Below, in pieces: positions 1-10,000 of a stretch of DNA of 64,000 nt. A program made the translations under genes and the position numbers. Within the stretch, counting starts at the first letter, position 1. Each line of letters starts with the position of its first letter. Source of the DNA: Chitinophaga pinensis (GTDB lineage: Bacteria > Bacteroidota > Bacteroidia > Flavobacteriales_D > Crocinitomicaceae); the NCBI GenBank assembly GCA_945902745.1, contig CAMDNE010000010.1:45317-109316 (forward strand). Direction: 5' to 3'. The notes under the pieces are model-generated. The model ran no database searches. It was not told the origin of the DNA and saw only the letters and a program-made list of their open reading frames with translations.

Positions 1-3000
1 AAGTTGTCCAAAACTATTATTTCCTACCGACCAAACTGTCCCATCATTTTTTAGAATCACGAAGTGTTGTTTTCCGGCAGCTATTGAATCAACATTGGTA
101 AGTGCCGGATTGGCATATGGGAAATTGATAACAGATGTATTTCCTGTTGCTAATTGCCCAACAGTATTATTTCCCCAAACATATGTTGCGCCGGTATTGC
201 TAACCGCCATCGAACTTGATTCTGTTGTAGCGACCGTTTTAATATTTGAAAGTGTTGGAACAGCTTGAGGAAGATTAGATGCAGTGTATGTTCCGTCTCC
301 TAATTGCCCTGAATTATTTTCTCCCCATGAGAAAACAGTCCCAAGTGTTGTTACACCTAAAATGAAATCTGCACCGCTAGATAATTCATCAAAACTTTCT
401 GAACTGACAGCTATTGTAGGATTAGGATTGTTGAAGTTTGTTTCATCACCAAGTATTCCTGTAGCATTCCAACCAAACGACCATACATTACCATTTCCGC
501 CTAAAGTGCTTTCTAAACTATAAGATCCAGAAGCAAAAACAACATAACTTGTGTCAGTCGCTGAAGCAATTGGACTTCCATTTAAATACCATTGGTTTCC
601 ATAAGATTGATTACTTGTTAAAATAATAGAATCACCTTCACAGAAGTCAGGGCCAGCAGAAGGAGTAATAGTTGGCTCACTAATTACATTCATCAAGATA
701 TAATTGTTTAAATCCTGAGAACATAAAGTAGTCGTTGAATATCCATTGAATGTAATTTCATCTTCGTCACTGATGTTACTGCTTGTTAAGGTATTCGTTG
801 CGGACATTGCTCCTTGTGAAACTCCATTCAAGAAAAATTCATATTGATTCGCACCGCTTGCCATGAAGACAACAGTCGAGCCTTCACATACCAAACTTGA
901 CGGTGAAACTGCCAGATCAAGATTCATTGAATTAACTGTAAAAGTGTAAGTGTCCGGAGTAGAAGGACAGTCTCCGTTAAAGGCTGTAATGTTAACAACA
1001 TCTCCATTCAAAAGATTAGAATTTGTATAATTTGATCCGGAGCCTGATTGAAGCATATTGCCATTTACAGAAAATTCATAAGTCATACCATTTGACGCAG
1101 TGAACGTAATTGCATCATTCAAACAGATTACATTGTCTGCATCTGAAGAAGTTGAGCTTAAAACCGGAAAGGTATACACTGTGTATGAAATTGATCCGGT
1201 AGAAGCCATAGTACAACCATTTGCTTCTCCGATCACTGATACAATATCTCCGTTATTTACTGTTCCGTTATAGGTCGCAACAGGTGTAAATCCTGAAACA
1301 GGTATTCCATTGATCAAATATTGGTAGTTCAATGCTCCTGTAGCGTTAAGGTTTGTAGCTTCCCCTGTACAAATAAGATTATCTCCGTTATTAATCAAAT
1401 TCACAGCTGGCGGGCCAAAAACTGTGAAGCTTAATGTTACAGAATTATTTGGACAACCGCTTGTACTTCCAATTACGTAAATATCATCTCCATTCATTAA
1501 CGTTGTTGAAGAAAATGTAGTTACTGCTGAAGCTGGACCCTGTGAAATAGAATTGATGAAATATTCATAATCTGTTGCCCCAGAAAATGTGAAGTCAACA
1601 TTTTCTCCAACACAAACTGTTTGGTCAAAATCTGAGCTTGTAAGTGTTACAGTAGGTGTTGCGTTAACTGTAATCGCACTTTCCGTTGCAAACGATTGAC
1701 AGCCGGCACCTGATAGTACATCTACAGAGATAACATTGCCGTTCAGCAGTGTAGATGATGTGTAATTACTGATTGTGGAAAGGCCTCCTGTAGGAACACC
1801 ATTAATATAAAACTGATATTGATTCCCACCACCTGCAGAGAAAGTAACTGAAGTCCCAGCGCAGATCAAATCATCGGCATCCGAAGAAGTAATTGTTGCT
1901 GTTGGCAATGCATTAACAGTTACAACATTGGTTGATGAATTGGTGCAGTTATTTGTGTTCCCAACTACCAAAACAGTATTAGTTCCAGAAGCAAATGCAC
2001 CGGAATTAATCGTATTGCTTGGAGAGCTAGGTCCTTGAGAAACGCTGTTAACGAAGAATTCATAATTTGTAGCTCCAGTAGATGTAAAAGTCACTAATTG
2101 ATCAGAACAGAATACATTGTTTGCATCGTTATTTGTTAATTGAACAATCGGAATTGCATTGACAGTGGTTACAATTGGCAATGATACACTTGTACATCCA
2201 AGGGTAGAGCCAAGAACTGTTACACTTTGCCCATTCGTAATTCCACTTGTAGAAAATGAAGTTGTTGTTGTTAAACTTCCTTGAGGAATACCATTCACCA
2301 TAAATTGGTAATAAGTGCTCCCTGAAGCACTGAAAGTTAAAGATTGTCCAGCACAGATCGTATTGTCTGCATCTGAACTACTTAAAGTCATGATTGGATT
2401 TGGATTAACAGTAACAATCATAGCTGGTGAACTGTTCGCAGAACATCCATTCGATCCTGTCCCAGTTACATAAATTGAATTTGCACCAGTTGTCAAAGTT
2501 GGATTAGTAAAAGTCGGACTTGGTTGAACACCACCTTGAGCTATTCCATTTACAAATAGTTGATAACTTATGGCATTGGCACCGGTCAAGGTTATTGATC
2601 CACCTTGACAAATTGTATTATCAGGATCATTGGAGAATAAATTCACAGAAGGAAGAGGTAACACTGTAAAAATTAGATCATCACTAACAAAACACCCATT
2701 GCTTTCACCAACAACTGAAATTGTTTGACCGTTTGTCAAAGTGCTTGTATTTAATGTACCTACCGCAGAGGAAGGTCCCTGAGAAGTACCATTAATAAAA
2801 AACTGATAGTTCGTCGCTCCACTGGCAGTAAATAAAACAGAAGTATTTTGACATATAGAATTGTCTGCGTCAGAACTGCTTAAAGATGTTGTAGGTGATG
2901 TATTTACAGTGAATATTACCGGAGTAGTTGAAGTTGTGCAGCCTCCAAATGCACCGTCTACATATATTGCATCATTGTTATTTAATGTTGTAGTGTATGT

Positions 3001-6000
3001 GTTCAGAGCAGTAGGTCCAAATTGTGCAACACCATTCACATAAAAGGTATAGATTGCTGCACCACTTGCTGTAAATGTAACATTATCTACTCCACAAACT
3101 GCATTATCGGCATCTGAATCCGTCATTGTTACAACTGGTAAAGGTAAAAATGTGTAAGTAAATAATTGCGTTGCTTTGAAAGAACATGCTCCAACCGTAT
3201 TGTATCCAATAACATAAACAGTATCAAAATTGTTTAATGCAGTAGTAGACCAGGTTGCTGTCGCAGAAGGTCCTTGTTGCGAAACTCCATCAATGAAGAA
3301 TTCATAAGTATTAGCACCATTTGCAGTAAATGTAACAGATTGATTCTGACAAATAATCGCACCAGCCACTGAAGAGACAAGTGATGTCACTGGTAGAGGA
3401 TCCACATTAAAAATCATATCAATTGTGTCTCGGCAACCATAAATTGATTGTCCTACTAGTGCAATAGTATCACTATCAACTATTGTCGTTGTAGAAAAAA
3501 GACCGGCTAAAGTGTATCCTGTAACATTTGCATTGTTTTTTCTATATCGGAAAGTATAGGTTGGGTCGATAGAAGTTGCATCAAAAGTCACAAGGTCACC
3601 TGCACAAATGGATGTGTCAGCATCGCTCACAGTCCATGAAAAAATAGGAGTCGGATTCACATTGAAAATAAATTGGGGCATTGTGTCACTTACGCACCCA
3701 CCCTGATAGCCTAAAACACTTATTGTATCATTATCATTTAAAAGTGAAGTAGTATATAAGGTGTCTGTCGGTGATGGAATGTTTAATGAAACTCCATTTA
3801 GAAAAAATTCATAGCTCATACCAGTTAAAGCACTTCCTGCCTCAAAAGTCACAGAATTACCTTCACAAATTGATTTGTCAATATCACTTGTGTTGAAGTA
3901 AAGTTCAGGTTTGTAAATCGTGACATTTTGAGTTAAAGTGTCAGTGCAGAAATTCGTATAAGTTGTTATTAAAGTAACATTGAAAGAACCACCATTTGGA
4001 AAAACGTGTGCATTAGTATCTGAAACTGATGTAATCCAAGTGCTATCAGTCGGGGGATTGGCATAATACCCTGTGGTTCCGTCATTAAAGAACCAAGTTG
4101 AAATAATATCATTGACATTCCCGGAAATTGCAGTTGAAATATTAGAAAATAGGGTTGTATCGCCGAAACAATACGGACCATTTACTGTGAAATTAGCAGT
4201 TACAGCAGGAGTTGCACTAAAGACCCAATTAGTGTTTGAACCGTTATTGTTTGAAAATAAAGTAGTTAGCGCGGCATTCGAGGCATTAATCCCTTTCAGA
4301 TTTAAACATTCTGCAACAACGTTTAAAGCACTAGCTTTGGAAAGATTCGCCTGATTAATAGCTCCGATGGTGTCAGTACTAGAAATATAAATGCGGTCCA
4401 TACAATTGCCTTTTAGAACTAAACTGTCACTTACTATCTGTGTTCCAGCTGAATCTAAAAATAAATGTGATCCTGGTGTAACACGCAATTTATTAAAAGT
4501 GTTGTTACCTGTTATTTTTTGTTGTAACACAAAAGGACCTATTTGTAATGGGTCATAATCTAGCGTTACATTATAAAATATCAAACCTTCAGTTAAAAGA
4601 TCGTTTCCATAATTTAGAGTATCACCAATATAAATTTCAGAAGTTCCAGCTGAGAAAACAATTACGGCATCGTTATCGGTACTAAATTTTTGTTTTAGGT
4701 TTATGAACGAACTGCCTAGTGAAAGTCCTCTTCCATCAGTTGCGCTTAACGGATTATCAATTGAAATAATTGAACCGGTGGCAATGTTATTTCCATTTGT
4801 TTGAAAATTCCCATTGAAAATTAGAATACTTGAAGAATCACTCATGTCCAATTGATCATTCAATGAAACAATTGCCCCATTCGTGCTTGTAGCAATTAGG
4901 AAATTACAATCTACATCAGCGGTATTAATATCGATTTGCGCTGAGCGATTGAATTGAATTCCGCTTCCAATTATATTTCTGTTTACAGAAAGATTCGAGT
5001 TCAAAACAATATTCCCATAGGCCATTATATTTGAATCAAGGGTAAGAAATTGTTGAGCTGAAATACCTGTCCAATCCATCGATTTGAAAAAAGCTGTATC
5101 ATCAACCAAGACAATTTGATTTGCTAATGAAAAGGAAAGTGCATCAAAAAAAACTGAATCAGCAGATGAAGGCAAACATCCTGAGACAGCACCTCCTGAA
5201 CTTAATGACCAATGATTAATATCATTCCAATTACCACCATTTCCAATCCAATATAATTTGGAAGGGCTCAATGTCCAACCTGTTGAATTCATCAAATCGG
5301 TTAGCGAAACATTATAAATTGTCGGTCCGGAAGCATTTACTTTGTTAATCGCTAATCCTTGAGAGTTCCATGGCGATGTGCTGATTGAAAGAGTTGCCGC
5401 TGCAAGACTGACATCAACAGCTTCCAAAATAAATGGTGAAGTACAAGTTCCCTGCGCGGTCAAAGAGCTAGCAGTCGTAGTGGTTCCGTTTCCAAGTTCC
5501 AAAATGGTAGAATTTGGCAAAATGATGTTTGTAAAAGTATTTGAACTGTTAATGGTAAGATTAGCAGCATTTGAATTTAATATTGCATAAGTAAGACTAG
5601 CTCCGGTAAAAGTTACTGTTCCTGTATTTTGCAAATTGATTGTTGCAGGGGAAGTCCAAACTAGTGGATTGGGAGCAGTTCCTGGAATCATGAGCCATGT
5701 TGTTCCAGTAACATTAAAAGTACTTCCGGTAAAATTAAGGGTTCTGTTACCACCATTGGTTGAACTATAATTAGCACATGTAATTGTTCTCGAAATGGCA
5801 GTGACTAATCCCTGAGTTATGTTAATGTTTTGTGTGGTGTTTAGGTTGTCGTTAAGTGTTACACCATTTGCACTTGTAGAACCAGTGAAATTAAAAGTGT
5901 TTCCCCATATTTGTCCGTTTGATGTAATTCCAGATAGTGCAGTTGCCGAATACATATTGATGACACCGACGTATGTAATATTTGCTAATCCATTAGAAAG

Positions 6001-6321
6001 TAATGAGCCTCGAATCTCTATAGATGCTAATATAGATGCTAAAGTAAAAGAATTTGCAACAACAGAAAAATCAAAATTATTTATTATTACTGCTGCATCC
6101 ATAGTAACAGTATTTCCAATTGCTAAAAGACCCGAATTATTATCGAAAAATACATTATCTGCAGCAACAGGAACTGTAGCACCCCCTGCACCTCCACTTG
6201 CCGTAGACCAATGGGTGATGTCAGACCAGTTCCCCGTTCCACCAATCCAATAACGGCTGGCAGCATGAGAATAACAAAATAATATTAGACTGAAAATAGT
6301 TAAAAGTAGATTTTTTTTCAT
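1..6321 (-). CDS. Giant repeat-containing surface protein with RCC1 repeats (partial, runs off left edge)
   Basis: Reading the minus strand from ATG at 6321 gives 2107 codons in one frame with no stop seen; the C-terminus lies beyond base 1. A signal peptide (about residues 1-20) is followed by a region with two copies of a YWIG-x-GNW-x-DI-x-HW motif (about residues 22 and 370) and serine/asparagine-rich beta-type sequence. A PKD-like segment follows, then about 13 Ig-like repeats of roughly 80 residues (about nt 690-3900) with consensus SSDADN-x-IC, VTFTASG, YEFFVNGVSQGP and a closing GC. A different Ig-like unit and then RCC1/alpha-tubulin-suppressor repeats (WGENNSGQLGDGT type, nt 1-510) end the visible part. 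A T9SS C-terminal sorting domain is expected outside the window but cannot be seen. Role inferred: exported adhesin or surface protein. Domain recognition is by eye. Confidence 0.85.
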   Translation of the reverse strand, partial: MKKNLLLTIFSLILFCYSHAASRYWIGGTGNWSDITHWSTASGGAGGATVPVAADNVFFDNNSGLLAIGNTVTMDAAVIINNFDFSVVANSFTLASILASIEIRGSLLSNGLANITYVGVINMYSATALSGITSNGQIWGNTFNFTGSTSANGVTLNDNLNTTQNINITQGLVTAISRTITCANYSSTNGGNRTLNFTGSTFNVTGTTWLMIPGTAPNPLVWTSPATINLQNTGTVTFTGASLTYAILNSNAANLTINSSNTFTNIILPNSTILELGNGTTTTASSLTAQGTCTSPFILEAVDVSLAAATLSISTSPWNSQGLAINKVNASGPTIYNVSLTDLMNSTGWTLSPSKLYWIGNGGNWNDINHWSLSSGGAVSGCLPSSADSVFFDALSFSLANQIVLVDDTAFFKSMDWTGISAQQFLTLDSNIMAYGNIVLNSNLSVNRNIIGSGIQFNRSAQIDINTADVDCNFLIATSTNGAIVSLNDQLDMSDSSSILIFNGNFQTNGNNIATGSIISIDNPLSATDGRGLSLGSSFINLKQKFSTDNDAVIVFSAGTSEIYIGDTLNYGNDLLTEGLIFYNVTLDYDPLQIGPFVLQQKITGNNTFNKLRVTPGSHLFLDSAGTQIVSDSLVLKGNCMDRIYISSTDTIGAINQANLSKASALNVVAECLNLKGINASNAALTTLFSNNNGSNTNWVFSATPAVTANFTVNGPYCFGDTTLFSNISTAISGNVNDIISTWFFNDGTTGYYANPPTDSTWITSVSDTNAHVFPNGGSFNVTLITTYTNFCTDTLTQNVTIYKPELYFNTSDIDKSICEGNSVTFEAGSALTGMSYEFFLNGVSLNIPSPTDTLYTTSLLNDNDTISVLGYQGGCVSDTMPQFIFNVNPTPIFSWTVSDADTSICAGDLVTFDATSIDPTYTFRYRKNNANVTGYTLAGLFSTTTIVDSDTIALVGQSIYGCRDTIDMIFNVDPLPVTSLVSSVAGAIICQNQSVTFTANGANTYEFFIDGVSQQGPSATATWSTTALNNFDTVYVIGYNTVGACSFKATQLFTYTFLPLPVVTMTDSDADNAVCGVDNVTFTASGAAIYTFYVNGVAQFGPTALNTYTTTLNNNDAIYVDGAFGGCTTSTTPVIFTVNTSPTTSLSSSDADNSICQNTSVLFTASGATNYQFFINGTSQGPSSAVGTLNTSTLTNGQTISVVGESNGCFVSDDLIFTVLPLPSVNLFSNDPDNTICQGGSITLTGANAISYQLFVNGIAQGGVQPSPTFTNPTLTTGANSIYVTGTGSNGCSANSSPAMIVTVNPNPIMTLSSSDADNTICAGQSLTFSASGSTYYQFMVNGIPQGSLTTTTSFSTSGITNGQSVTVLGSTLGCTSVSLPIVTTVNAIPIVQLTNNDANNVFCSDQLVTFTSTGATNYEFFVNSVSQGPSSPSNTINSGAFASGTNTVLVVGNTNNCTNSSTNVVTVNALPTATITSSDADDLICAGTSVTFSAGGGNQYQFYINGVPTGGLSTISNYTSSTLLNGNVISVDVLSGAGCQSFATESAITVNATPTVTLTSSDFDQTVCVGENVDFTFSGATDYEYFINSISQGPASAVTTFSSTTLMNGDDIYVIGSTSGCPNNSVTLSFTVFGPPAVNLINNGDNLICTGEATNLNATGALNYQYLINGIPVSGFTPVATYNGTVNNGDIVSVIGEANGCTMASTGSISYTVYTFPVLSSTSSDADNVICLNDAITFTASNGMTYEFSVNGNMLQSGSGSNYTNSNLLNGDVVNITAFNGDCPSTPDTYTFTVNSMNLDLAVSPSSLVCEGSTVVFMASGANQYEFFLNGVSQGAMSATNTLTSSNISDEDEITFNGYSTTTLCSQDLNNYILMNVISEPTITPSAGPDFCEGDSIILTSNQSYGNQWYLNGSPIASATDTSYVVFASGSYSLESTLGGNGNVWSFGWNATGILGDETNFNNPNPTIAVSSESFDELSSGADFILGVTTLGTVFSWGENNSGQLGDGTYTASNLPQAVPTLSNIKTVATTESSSMAVSNTGATYVWGNNTVGQLATGNTSVINFPYANPALTNVDSIAAGKQHFVILKNDGTVWSVGNNSFGQL

Positions 6322-6358
6322 TGTTTGCAGATATATGGCTCGTTCGTTTAAAACGGTG

Positions 6359-6384
6359 CAAATATTATAAAAAAAAACGTCAAA
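6359..6384 (-). promoter_or_regulatory. Candidate promoter of the giant surface protein gene
   Basis: On the minus strand TTTGAC (6384-6379) is followed by AATATTTG (6366-6359), one mismatch from the Bacteroidota -7 consensus TAnnTTTG. The spacing is about 12 bases from TTTGAC, shorter than usual, so the -33 assignment is uncertain. Confidence 0.35.
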
Positions 6385-6409
6385 TATCATAATTATCATT
6401 ATTATGATA
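6385..6409. promoter_or_regulatory. Perfect 9-bp inverted repeat between divergent genes
   Basis: TATCATAAT (6385-6393) and ATTATGATA (6401-6409) are exact reverse complements separated by 7 bases. The element sits between the start of the giant surface gene (-) and the five-gene adhesin operon (+), adjoining the candidate minus-strand promoter. It could be an operator for a dimeric regulator or a leader hairpin; being AT-rich, it could also be chance. Confidence 0.4.
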
Positions 6410-6469
6410 CAAATCCTTGTTTTTTAAATTTTAATTTTTTCAAATCCTTTTTTACATAAAAAAATAGGT

Positions 6470-6477
6470 TACATTTG
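6470..6477 (+). promoter_or_regulatory. Candidate -7 element of the adhesin operon promoter
   Basis: TACATTTG matches TAnnTTTG exactly and lies 35 bases upstream of the TTG start at 6512. No clear TTTG -33 element is visible at the usual distance. Confidence 0.45.
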
Positions 6478-6511
6478 CCTGCAAAATTAGTCACTAACTA
6501 TTTCTGATGTT

Positions 6512-7045
6512 TTGAAGAAGACCCTTACTATATCCAAGTTACTGTTTGTTTACCTGTTGTTTTTTAGCTTTTCATCAATTGCTCAAAACGATACTATTCA
6601 GTCAAACAATTCTGATATCGACACGAATCAGATAAAGCCAAATCAAAAACCAGCTAATTTAAAAATGCTTGTTCCTCCAACTGGATTTGTCGTTTCAGAT
6701 AGATTCAATGGGTATATCCATTATCAGGCAGGTGCGGCGATTATCATGTCGATGATTGAAAACACGAATTTCCTAAACATTGAAAAGGGGATGACTGATG
6801 AATTTTTCAAAGCGAATCAATTGACTTTAATTGAAAAACGAAATTTGGAAACCAACATTGGTACTAAAGGGTTGGTTTATAAATTTTCTTTTGTTCTTAA
6901 AGAGAAGATATATATTAGATATTTTGTCTATGCTGGCGACTTAAATAATACACTTTGGTTGGCAATAACGTATCCAAGAGATTTGGAAACTTTAGTTGAC
7001 AGTGAAATATTAAAAAGTATTCAGACAATAAACATTAATCCTTAA
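6512..7045 (+). CDS. Exported protein of unknown function, first gene of the SprB-type adhesin operon
   Basis: A 177-residue protein that I cannot assign to a named family. The start is TTG at 6512: it opens directly on a signal peptide (MKKTLTISKL, hydrophobic core, cleavage near SSIAQ, about residue 25), and no in-frame ATG precedes that peptide. The mature part is about 150 residues, with a low-complexity N/Q/S/D linker (25-48) and then a compact alpha/beta domain containing PPTGF, an FFKAN-x-LTLIEKR segment and a closing SEILKSIQTI helix. The pattern loosely recalls PsbP-like or photosystem-assembly-like folds, but this is only an impression. It is four bases from the first SprB adhesin and almost certainly co-transcribed with it, so a periplasmic or surface role in adhesin export or anchoring is a reasonable inference. 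Confidence 0.8.
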   Translation: MKKTLTISKLLFVYLLFFSFSSIAQNDTIQSNNSDIDTNQIKPNQKPANLKMLVPPTGFVVSDRFNGYIHYQAGAAIIMSMIENTNFLNIEKGMTDEFFKANQLTLIEKRNLETNIGTKGLVYKFSFVLKEKIYIRYFVYAGDLNNTLWLAITYPRDLETLVDSEILKSIQTININP

Positions 7046-7049
7046 TCAA

Positions 7050-10000
7050 ATGAACATGTTGACATTTAAAAAATGTTTGTTTGCACTGCTGCTTTTTTCT
7101 CACAGCTCACTTATAGCACAGCCAACACAAACAGTTGATTATATTGTTCCTTTCGCTTCAGGGAATCAAAATATGTGGGGACCATCTTGGGATGCTGTTA
7201 ATCTTAACATTTCAGTACCGCTGTTTGACGTAAGTTGGGACGAAAGTTTTGGTTTTAGTGCTATTACGAATATTATTGGATTCGATTTTGGTTTTGGTGT
7301 TAACGGAAGTTTTTCGGGAACCATTGGGGCTGAGTTTAATATTTCTAATTTCTCGACTGGTGAAGTTGCAGTAAATTATCCTATCGATGTTACCCTCACA
7401 ATGAATGAGGATTTATCCTATGACCCAGGTGATCAAGTAAGAATCGAAACGGAATATGCATTGGAGCCAGGAACAGAGTTGAACACAATGTACCCTAATG
7501 CTGGTGAGGCAACATTGGATTTGTATTTTCAAATGGGAGCAAGTTTGTCTGCAACACTTTGTGCTTTTGGGTGTACTACATTTCCAATAATTCCCTCTTT
7601 CAATACCGGAATGCAAAATATTAATGTTTTTACAATAAACGAAAGTGAGATTACATTTTTTAGCGTTAATGGAGGAGCACCAGCATATGCGTATTCTGTT
7701 TTTCCATTAAATACATCGACGATAGTACCAAATGCTGATCCATTGGGTGAAATAGGCTTGACAGGTATCTTGGACATGCCACATGTTTACACGTTAGATG
7801 GAAATAGTGGTGTTGATTTATATGCTTGTGGAGGGGGAGAACATCCTGACTCTGCATATATTCAAGTTGATCTTAATATATTTGATTTATTATCAAATAT
7901 CCCAGGGCCCCAAGGTGAAATCCTTGCTAATCTAGATGGTGACGAAGACATTCCAATTGTCTCTGGTGCGTCACTCTCATGGACATTTTTTGGTGCGATT
8001 CTTAATTTGGATTTCCATAATAAACAATGTTTTGATTTCAACCCAAAAGTTTATGGTCGATTTGAATTTCCTGTTGCTGTTGATTATTCAGCCTATGGAC
8101 CGACTGGAACTTTGACTTCATCTGGAACATCATCGATAATAAATGTACAAATAGGCGGATATATTGATTACAAATACCCATGTTATTTTACAGAATTGAA
8201 TATTGAACCGACCTACAGTATAGATGGACAATTTAGAAACCATACATATGACTCGGTAGCACTTTATCTTTATATGTCAGCTCTTTCATTCGGTTTAGTA
8301 ATTCCTTCTGTTGAAATCACCCCAGAAATCACCATTCCTGAAATTTGTATACCAATTCCATATCCATGTCCTTCTTGGTCATGCCCTTGGTGTTGGTGTA
8401 CCTATACAGCTTGTACGCCGTCGTTTACAATTCCTGCTCTTAATTCTCCTGCAATAGATTGGGATTTAACAGATATTGGTTTGAATGACCCAGTTTGGGA
8501 GTACACATTGGATTTAACAAACTTTCAATATGATTGGTACGATAATACGTGGGCACTTGAAGGTTTCGATCAACACATTATGGCAGATTTCACGATGTAC
8601 GCACAACCTCGTACAATAACTACAACTCAAACGAATGTTAATTGTTATGGACAAAGTACAGGTTCAATTGATGTTACAATCAATGCCACTGCTTATGATA
8701 TAAGCACACCATATACGTATAGTTGGACTAATGGTCAGACGACAGAAGACATTAGTTCTTTACCTGCTGGAGCCTATGAATTAATCTCTTATGACACTCA
8801 TGGCTGCGAATTATTTACTGGCACGACTATTTTACAACCATCTCAAGAATTAGCAGTAGGAGTAGTTGCTGTCGATAAATCGTGTAATGGTGGACCGAAT
8901 GACGGTTCTGCGAATATTACTGTGATTGGAGGAACAAGCCCTTATACATATAGCTGGACTAATGGCGCGACTACTGAAGATATCAGTGGACTTGCTCCAG
9001 GAGTTTACACAGTTACCGTTACGGATTTCAGAGGATGTACTAAAGTTGCTTCAGCTACCATCGGACAACCAGCTGTTTTAGGTCAAGCTGCTGCAATATC
9101 AAATGTAAGTTGTAATGGAGGAGTGGATGGAGCAATCTCAGTAGACGTATTTGGTGGAACATTACCTTATACTTTTTCGTGGTCAAGTGGTCAAACAACT
9201 GAAGATTTAACTTCAATTCCTGGTGGATCATTTACTTTAACTGTGACTGACGGTAAATTTTGTACAAGTATAGCTCCTTATATTGTAAGCCAACCAATTG
9301 CACCACTAGCTCTTGTTATTTCGGGAGTTAATGTTTTATGTAAAGGTGGATCAACTGGAGCAATAAACCTTACAACATCTGGAGGAACTCCTGGTTACAG
9401 TTACCAATGGTCAAGTTCTTTAGGAGTTTTATTACCATTTATAACTGAAGATTTGAGCAATGTTTCTGCCGGAACTTATTTCGTTACTGCAACAGATTCT
9501 AAGGGATGTATAGCACTTGCAAATCAATTGATTTCAGAACCGATTCAAGGAATTGCTTCGAATCCGACCTTGGTTCATATAAATTGTTTTGGTCAATCGA
9601 CTGGTTCAATAACATCTGGTATTTCAGGAGGAACACCAGGTTATAATTATAATTGGTCTAATGGCGCAACCTCAACAAACTTGATGAATGTTGCTGCAGG
9701 TACTTATACATTAACTGTAACTGATTTTAACTTGTGTGTTGGTAACTTCACATATCTTTTAACTCAACCTGTATCTGGTTTAAATCTGACATTGGCTGGT
9801 GTAAACGTTAAATGCTTTGGAGAAAGTACAGGTTCAGTAACTTCAACTATAACTGGGGGAACACAACCATATTCTTATTCTTGGAGCAATGGGGCTTTGT
9901 CTGCTAATATTTCGACTGTTCCTGCAGCTACATATACTTTAACAATTACAGATAATGTAGGTTGCACTGTCAATACAAGTCAGATTATTAGTCAACCCTT

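Noticed and set aside
284..6253. Several plus-strand frames of 60-144 residues in the first 6.3 kb
   Set aside because: They lie antisense to the giant repeat protein, whose reading frame is long, has signal peptide and repeats, and explains the sequence better.
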